Of a stretch of DNA of 20,609 nucleotides, positions 17,501 to 20,609 are shown piece by piece (the first letter of the stretch is position 1; every line of letters starts with the position of its first letter). Location: positions 1 through 20,609 of the forward strand of contig JAOZSS010000020.1 in NCBI GenBank assembly GCA_029939545.1. The letters are read 5' to 3'. Both the position numbers and the translations under genes were made by a program. Source of the stretch: Kiritimatiellia bacterium. Lineage in GTDB: Bacteria; Verrucomicrobiota; Kiritimatiellia; UBA8416; JABMPJ01. The notes under the pieces are model-generated. The model searched no databases. It worked only from the letters and a program-made list of their open reading frames with translations, and had not been told where the DNA came from.

Positions 17501-20500
17501 TACTGAACCACCCGTCTGCACAACAACGCCCGTGCCGCCCGCTACATATCCAAGAATAAGGTCCGGAAGCGTTCCACCCGTGAGGGTTCGCACCGAACCG
17601 CTCCCCGACACCGTAAGCGTGGCTGAAGCGCCATCCGCATAGCCCAGTCGAACCCTTCGGGCCTCGAAGGTGCCGCCCGAGACAGCGTGTGTAACCGTGG
17701 CGTCACCATCATAGGCGATGTCGGCGTAGCCATTGATTGTCACCGTACCGCCGCTCTGCGTGACAGTGGATGCCGTGGGATTGAATTTCGACACCTGCAT
17801 TGATGAGGCCGTCACCGTGCCGTTGCTCACCGTCAAGTGTCCGAGCCCATACCGGCCTACAACCAGCTCGTTCGTGATCGCCACTACGGAGCTGCCACTG
17901 ATGACTGCCGCTCCATCACTGCTGGCACCGTCGCCGATATGTAGATCATTGGCGCGGAGCGTGCCGCCCGACATGTTGAGCGTGCCGTCGGCAGTTGAAC
18001 TGTCACCGACCTGGATCTCCCCGCCCGCCGTCACATCCGCAGCACCGGACACGTTCATTACACCGACACCTTCTTTCCCGAGATACAGATCATCAGTGAT
18101 CGAAAGCGTACCACCGCTGATCGTGTAGGCACCCCGATCGCCGGAATACCTAGCCAGGTGCAGGTCATTGCCGAGCGTCACACTGCCACCGGTCTGCTCC
18201 ACCGTCCCCGTCTCGTCGCTGCTCGATCCATACCCCACGTACAAACTGTCCGCCGCCTCGCCAGAAGCTGTGATGTCGGCCGTGTAGCCATCGCTCACGT
18301 ATGCCGAATCACCTGATCCCGGCTCATCGTTGTGCTCCCAGTTCTCAACCGTGCTCCAATCCCGGTCCACACCACCGCCACCATCCCAGTTGTATGTGAG
18401 GTTTTCGGAGGCTACGAAGTTGAGGATTATGTCTCCGCCGCTCTCACTGAGGAACATCACGCCGCTATCCAGTGACCATCCCCCCGTATCGAGAGTGAAG
18501 TCCGTCTCGTCAAAGCCGTTCACCGTGCCCGCATCAATCAGCACGTAGGTATCGTCCGCACCGCTGGCAAAGTTGCTGAGCAGGTTGGTGTCGAGCAGGA
18601 TGGTGTGGCGACTGCCGCTTGAGCTGCTCACAGTGACCGTCCCAGTGCCACCATCTACCGAGACCAGATCCCAATGGGTGCCCGGCGTGTTGCCGCTCAA
18701 ATCGCCGAACTCAAATACATTCGTGCCGCCACCCGCCAACGTGAGACTCGTAACTTCTAAGGTGCCGATTGAAGCACCTGGCTCCAGCGTACCGTTGACG
18801 GTCGTGGCTCCGATGGAGCCGGTTCCCTTTAGCGTGGCGCCGGATGCTACTGTGACATCCGAGGATGTGTTTGTTCCGGTGTAGGTTAGTGTACCCACGT
18901 TGACGAGGGTGTCTCCTGCGAAATCATTGCTCCCACTCAAGACCAGCGTTCCCTCACCCGTCTTCGTCAGAGCGCCCGTATAAGCCTGGTCGTCAATACT
19001 TCCGGAAACGGTCAACGTCACCCCGTCATCCACCAGCAGAGTTGCCGTGTGGGATCCCTCGAACCGAATACCCAGATCACCTGGCCCTGTAGACACACTT
19101 GTTCGCAACGTGCTATTGCCGCTGAACCTGATCTTCGAAGCCGCACCCGCACCTAATGCATTGGCATTGGTGAGCACGACCATCCCGTTTTCGATCTCCA
19201 AGATATAGTCCGACCCGCTGCTGTCGCCACTCAGAGTCTGGGTCCCTGTGCCAATCTTCTTGAGGTAAAGGGAACCACTACCCGTCTTGATCGCACCCGC
19301 AAAGTCACCGGAACCATTGTACTCCCCCACGACAAGCGTTCCGGCCCCTCCGGCGGAATTCGTGAGCACGCCACCTGTCCCGTTGAACTCCCTTATGCCG
19401 TCCAGGTTGCCGTTCAGGTCGAGCACGCCACTATTCAAGTCCACATCGCTGTCATTATAGATCTGGTCGGTTCCCGTGCCACCCAGCTGAACGGTAGCCC
19501 CGTCAATCGTAAGCCCACTACCAACGGCATGGACGCTGGCACTGCTGCTCTTGCCAAGGATAACCGCACCTGCGTTAGCTGTCATGGCGAGGTTCAGGTT
19601 GTCGTCACTGCCACCCAGCGTAAGTGTCCCGCTGCCTGTCTTGGTTAGCGTCGTGGCGCTGTCTGCGTACACCTTGTAGTTCTGCGTAATATTACCCGCA
19701 CCACCCACCGTAGCAGCGGCATTCAGTTTAACCGGTGCGCTGACCGTGCTGGTCGAAGCCGCAACGCTATTGATCCAAGCACCATTGCCGCCAACACCTG
19801 TACCTTCTATAGACAAGAACCCCGAATTGCCACCACCGGCGCCACTGGCCCATTGCTCGTCCTTACCACCGGTGTCGAATGTACCGCCACTACTGACCGT
19901 CACGTCCGTATCGTTCCAAATCTGGTAACCACCCGCGCCACCGAGTTTCAGTGTCGCGCCGCTTGCAACGGTAGAATCCACGCCAATACTGCGGACACCG
20001 CTTGACGACTTGGACAGCACAAGCGTTCCAGACTCCAGCGTAACGCCGACCCCCGTATTATCGTCTGCGCCCGAGAAGATCACAGTACCCGGCCCCTCAA
20101 CAGTGGCCATCTTACTGCTGCCATCCCACTTGACCGCGCCCGAGAAGTCCAGAGAACCTCCAGAGCCGGATGCGCTCAACGTGACAGCGCCCTTCAACGT
20201 AATGTCCCCGGAGAATGTGTTGGTCTTGCTGGTGTTGTCGGAACCGATCGTGCGGTACTGGCTCCCGCTGGAACTCTCCACGTCAATATCGTTCGTGCAG
20301 GTCGTCTCGCCATCGGTATCCGTGATCAAGAGCTGAGCAAGGCGGTCATCGCCACTGGCACCCACATCGATGCCGGCAGCCAGCGAACCGGAAGAGGCCA
20401 GCACAACCGCGCCCTCTTCAATAATGGTGGTTCCGGTATAGCTCTGGGCCACGGTCACTTTGGAGGTACTATCCTCCTCCACGATAAAGTCCCCGCTGCC

Positions 20501-20609
20501 TTTGATATCAGCGCCCAGCGTCAGAGTGTGTCCATTGTCGCCATAAAGATGAACATCGTACGTCTGGTTGGATATGACCATCCCACTACTAAACGTCAAA
20601 TCCCCACCT
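11582..20609 (-). CDS. Giant surface protein with autotransporter-associated beta-strand repeats (5' end outside window)
   Basis: Open without interruption to the right edge, so about 3008 residues are visible and the N-terminus with its signal is missing. Numbering from the Leu codon at 20599, domains are: 1-730 PATR-type beta-strand repeats (TKTGSGTLTLGG, TKTGEGTLVLSGSNDFAG); 735-1195 a lattice module beginning TWDGGGG...W...NW; 1198-1295 FN3-like; 1302-1548 LamG-like; 1549-1648 BACON-like (SDWLSLSVNTGTVAAGEHVTI); 1652-1898 a second LamG-like; 1899-2335 acidic repeats; 2342-2642 a second lattice module; 2643-2766 ASH/choice-of-anchor-D-like; 2771-2890 FN3-like; 2893-2994 cadherin-like (VTYTPDPYYFGSDSFQVKVTD). 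It ends PVFIFE with no autotransporter barrel, PEP-CTERM or LPXTG tail. An adhesin or matrix role is likely from composition. It leads the visible minus-strand cluster, 3 bases before the next gene. Confidence 0.92.
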   Translation of the reverse strand, partial: GGDLTFSSGMVISNQTYDVHLYGDNGHTLTLGADIKGSGDFIVEEDSTSKVTVAQSYTGTTIIEEGAVVLASSGSLAAGIDVGASGDDRLAQLLITDTDGETTCTNDIDVESSSGSQYRTIGSDNTSKTNTFSGDITLKGAVTLSASGSGGSLDFSGAVKWDGSSKMATVEGPGTVIFSGADDNTGVGVTLESGTLVLSKSSSGVRSIGVDSTVASGATLKLGGAGGYQIWNDTDVTVSSGGTFDTGGKDEQWASGAGGGNSGFLSIEGTGVGGNGAWINSVAASTSTVSAPVKLNAAATVGGAGNITQNYKVYADSATTLTKTGSGTLTLGGSDDNLNLAMTANAGAVILGKSSSASVHAVGSGLTIDGATVQLGGTGTDQIYNDSDVDLNSGVLDLNGNLDGIREFNGTGGVLTNSAGGAGTLVVGEYNGSGDFAGAIKTGSGSLYLKKIGTGTQTLSGDSSGSDYILEIENGMVVLTNANALGAGAASKIRFSGNSTLRTSVSTGPGDLGIRFEGSHTATLLVDDGVTLTVSGSIDDQAYTGALTKTGEGTLVLSGSNDFAGDTLVNVGTLTYTGTNTSSDVTVASGATLKGTGSIGATTVNGTLEPGASIGTLEVTSLTLAGGGTNVFEFGDLSGNTPGTHWDLVSVDGGTGTVTVSSSSGSRHTILLDTNLLSNFASGADDTYVLIDAGTVNGFDETDFTLDTGGWSLDSGVMFLSESGGDIILNFVASENLTYNWDGGGGVDRDWSTVENWEHNDEPGSGDSAYVSDGYTADITASGEAADSLYVGYGSSSDETGTVEQTGGSVTLGNDLHLARYSGDRGAYTISGGTLSITDDLYLGKEGVGVMNVSGAADVTAGGEIQVGDSSTADGTLNMSGGTLRANDLHIGDGASSDGAAVISGSSVVAITNELVVGRYGLGHLTVSNGTVTASSMQVSKFNPTASTVTQSGGTVTINGYADIAYDGDATVTHAVSGGTFEARRVRLGYADGASATLTVSGSGSVRTLTGGTLPDLILGYVAGGTGVVVQTGGSVSVTNTGDLNIGSQAGTSSGSYTISDGTLSIGDNLTIGHASDSASASGLLHVSGTNASISVGIYGSASGKDLTLASANAELSFTLGVGGVSTISVADDIILTGQITVTNGAAFVQDSVRYVLVTSLNSSVISTAFATTNLLGDVAGASIKYENGAVILDFGAPDALSGVSVEADGNEFVRLAWDDPTNAAVGALVLWDTNSISGNPTQGDPLDVGETVGSATVIYDGTGTALEHEVLQGTTNYYKFYALHDDYYSSATASNVTMGSYISGVIVEPFAYTNGREIATLNRGTGFSGAWALNDGTSSDLTVTTNGGSASVPLFGNVAYVEDLAANRGRMLDPGSGQVNKLERSFPAVSTGTLYAKFHFGYETEGDSRWAGLALMNGATESLFVGKLGSGNNSFGMDGTGGAESSGTISGFGGGNTGNTYVIVVAYDFDNKVRKASLFDSSETIPLHGVQSWDLTDDLTATPITSIDGVLLNAGGSGTTSGDVYYDDIRLATNWFDLMGHTGAVVEVTPPTLSFSAARGADPAVDTDTFSVTNINSGALTFTNVLTYSSGASDWLSLSVNTGTVAAGEHVTITATVSSATVPAGVHYATNFVDAGVAGSDSCVVTLSVTGYNGRVVYEPFDAADSYANEDILHGKSGGEGWGGSSWTRNETTPEFFIETGGLDTFTDYCNVGSLKTKVNMNEADSVDRFRECFRSFSAFTSGVVYVACKMQMDAVDTGNLCGIQIRSDEGDIFRLGKIYGANAYLSLRYDTDQYAWDSYTISADQTYLLVARFDFDSQIMYAKAYTPGQFSTAEPVGSGWDLEVPVNNTVTNISGVGLFAERPTSDGTPHGPALFDDMRVATVWSDLLCGLGTVQENPVVTNAEFGALSSTNAVSDHLLNSGAFPITLDFYDRLGINTTSETSPFFKPNVDLRNDNGGAIVTDMVLTNYAYSDGGAALRASNATLTSISSVNIPVGDVTLRWSAIDSNKTHRLDVPKTSDGSNITFTVYDEDTNGPTPTIVYVGTSYDPEGASQTSITDADLANTNEYLDIAVKWTDPSGVFMTNSTHSYQGNIHTGNGRVIPNFDLYTTNATLMSDKQFGFDQVFTNFAGVSGATSVTTAYYNAFSITNSHSDDLYFLTLTAEDNDNDRGTYPDPESDGDPVPYDRMVSTNIVVEFGVTDDDDQGPTYSSWIAGGDGFGAGVVAVGQFTGGSWSTTGLVRDVKSGLNVNTGVYDVPTNSPYVELIDPTGTTRLTEEFGEYNFADGGGTDWVLLKHENPSTFAGVEPSGTWTVRVVVADFDRDRGESDAAVSTNILTMNLATFEWDAGGGATRGWSTDANWTVNTEPTATYIAYVNGGYTAVVSSAGEAVSDLFIGDNGYAEVGTPQTGTVEQTAGVLAVGDCLVLGENSGDSGRYAMSGGTLTVGDDCFVGSNGVGVVTVASSAAITFSDARLILGGGPSATGTVTQTGGTVQLTGSTPNLHVASDVDGAVGSYTISDGTLSTLGDVFVGRGTGSGSALLHVIGSTATVSFGNTGSDDLTVGSTGELRYSFTNDAISVIDIAGDSTLGGTLSISNDGSVAVGEYILITNGQGVSGTFDTVSWLGAADGTVIYGSDYVSVIFTPTLSVLGTNSAAIADGDTTPDTADGTKLTIDLPHSITNTLTIANAHDTYELTLTNATYVGLSGPQSSAFAVTQPADSNVVANRSREFKIAFTPSYIGIHTATVSIASDDLRPGKDPYTFTIHGIGEYTTEPASAASNMQFINVTNDQMTVTWDDGSGANAILVAKKDAAVTDAPDDGVTYTADPGLSNGQTIATGEYVVYNNSGASVTVTNLRPGVTYHFTLFEHNGSGGGINYLADPALSGSQAAATYAPVITNGASVARTISENGNPTPFALDVHAKDTDSKYGDVGTWALSTAPAHGTATITGTGFDVDKAVTYTPDPYYFGSDSFQVKVTDSFGNEDRITVTVTVEQQNDAGKPVFIFE
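12674..13576 (-). repeat. Lattice module 2 of the giant protein
   Basis: Residues 2342-2642. It opens with WDAGGGATRGWSTDANW and GYTAVVSSAGEAVSDLFIG, parallel to the opening of module 1, then repeats TGTVEQTAG, YAMSGGTLTVGDD, GVGVVTV and SYTISDGTLS units. It is shorter than module 1 (about 300 against 460 residues), as expected if turns were gained or lost after duplication. Confidence 0.75.
14906..15646 (-). repeat. LamG-like module 2, related to module 1 at 15956-16696
   Basis: Residues 1652-1898 of the giant protein. It begins VVYEPFDAADSY and ends FDDMRVATVWSDLLCG; module 1 (1302-1548) begins VIVEPFAYTNG and ends YDDIRLATNWFDLMG, and both are about 247 residues. Shared inner pieces include a G-(T/V)-(L/V)-Y-(A/V) strand and a V-A-x-(Y/F)-DFD strand. 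They look like an old internal duplication. Confidence 0.7.
17015..18397 (-). repeat. Lattice module 1 of the giant protein
   Basis: Residues 735-1195. It opens with WDGGGGVDRDWSTVENW and GYTADITASGEAADSLYVG, then short units repeat with the pattern G-x-Y-x-ISGGTL-x-I-x-D-x-L-x-(L/I)-G and GVGVMNVSG, alternating TQTGG/TVEQTGG strands. It is a likely beta-helix built from roughly 20-25-residue turns. Lattice module 2 shares the same opening and unit types. Confidence 0.75.
18860..20500 (-). repeat. Array of autotransporter-associated beta-strand (PATR) repeats
   Basis: Protein-level repeats in the giant gene. Clear units, numbered from 20599, are at 34-74, 167-201, 319-353, 447-483 and 545-580. 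Each has a G-x-G-x-(L/V)-x-(L/F)-S/G-G strand, then about 15 residues, then a G-(T/A)-(L/V)-x-(L/Y) strand. They match the PATR pattern (TIGR02601/PF12951 style), which in type V autotransporters forms a right-handed beta-helix passenger. Spacing is irregular (about 100-150 residues), so degenerate units likely lie between. Confidence 0.8.

Noticed and set aside
11582..20609. DNA-level tandem repeats or CRISPR-like array in the repeated-looking region
   Set aside because: The similarity is at the protein level with diverged DNA; there are no identical direct repeats with regular spacers.

Overview
The window reads like a chromosome segment of a Gram-negative bacterium of the PVC group (Verrucomicrobiota/Kiritimatiellota-like). 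This is inferred from content: moderately GC-rich DNA, large secreted proteins with autotransporter-associated beta-strand repeats but no barrel, and several copies of the acidic 'DGDGLPDxWE...GTDP' calcium-binding module typical of secreted proteins in that group. No rRNA, tRNA, CRISPR or transposase gene was found.

Left part, plus strand (175-6031): a compact five-gene cluster. It encodes a four-helix MotA/TolQ/ExbB-type proton-channel protein with a long cytoplasmic coiled-coil tail, a single-pass partner with an ExbD/MotB-like aspartate at the start of its helix, a 760-residue exported helical protein with a Pro/Glu-rich spacer and a separate C-terminal domain, an MTH1-like Nudix hydrolase, and a TPR lipoprotein. 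The first four genes overlap by 4-8 nt and the fifth follows after 44 nt, so they are probably co-transcribed. The architecture recalls TolQ-TolR-TolA or ExbB-ExbD-TonB (and distantly ZorA-ZorB), but partner domains of those systems are missing. This is my best candidate for an undescribed energised envelope complex.

Middle (6170-7189): a canonical galE (UDP-glucose 4-epimerase) on the plus strand, convergent with the minus-strand cluster.

Right part, minus strand (7241-20609): four secreted or surface proteins in tight succession, read from right to left. First is a giant mosaic protein of more than 3000 residues that enters from beyond the right edge: PATR beta-strand repeats, two related lattice modules, two related LamG-like modules, a BACON-like domain, and FN3-, ASH- and cadherin-like domains. 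A 210-residue LamG-like protein, a 901-residue multidomain protein and a 322-residue protein follow, all with signal peptides. None of the four ends in a recognisable autotransporter barrel, PEP-CTERM or LPXTG signal, so export and anchoring of the giant protein is an open question.

Three copies of a small hairpin repeat with GTAGGG at its foot (6032-6068, about 7192-7220, 11509-11544) look like REP elements. Two lie at gene ends. One lies in frame inside the signal-peptide coding region of the 210-residue protein.
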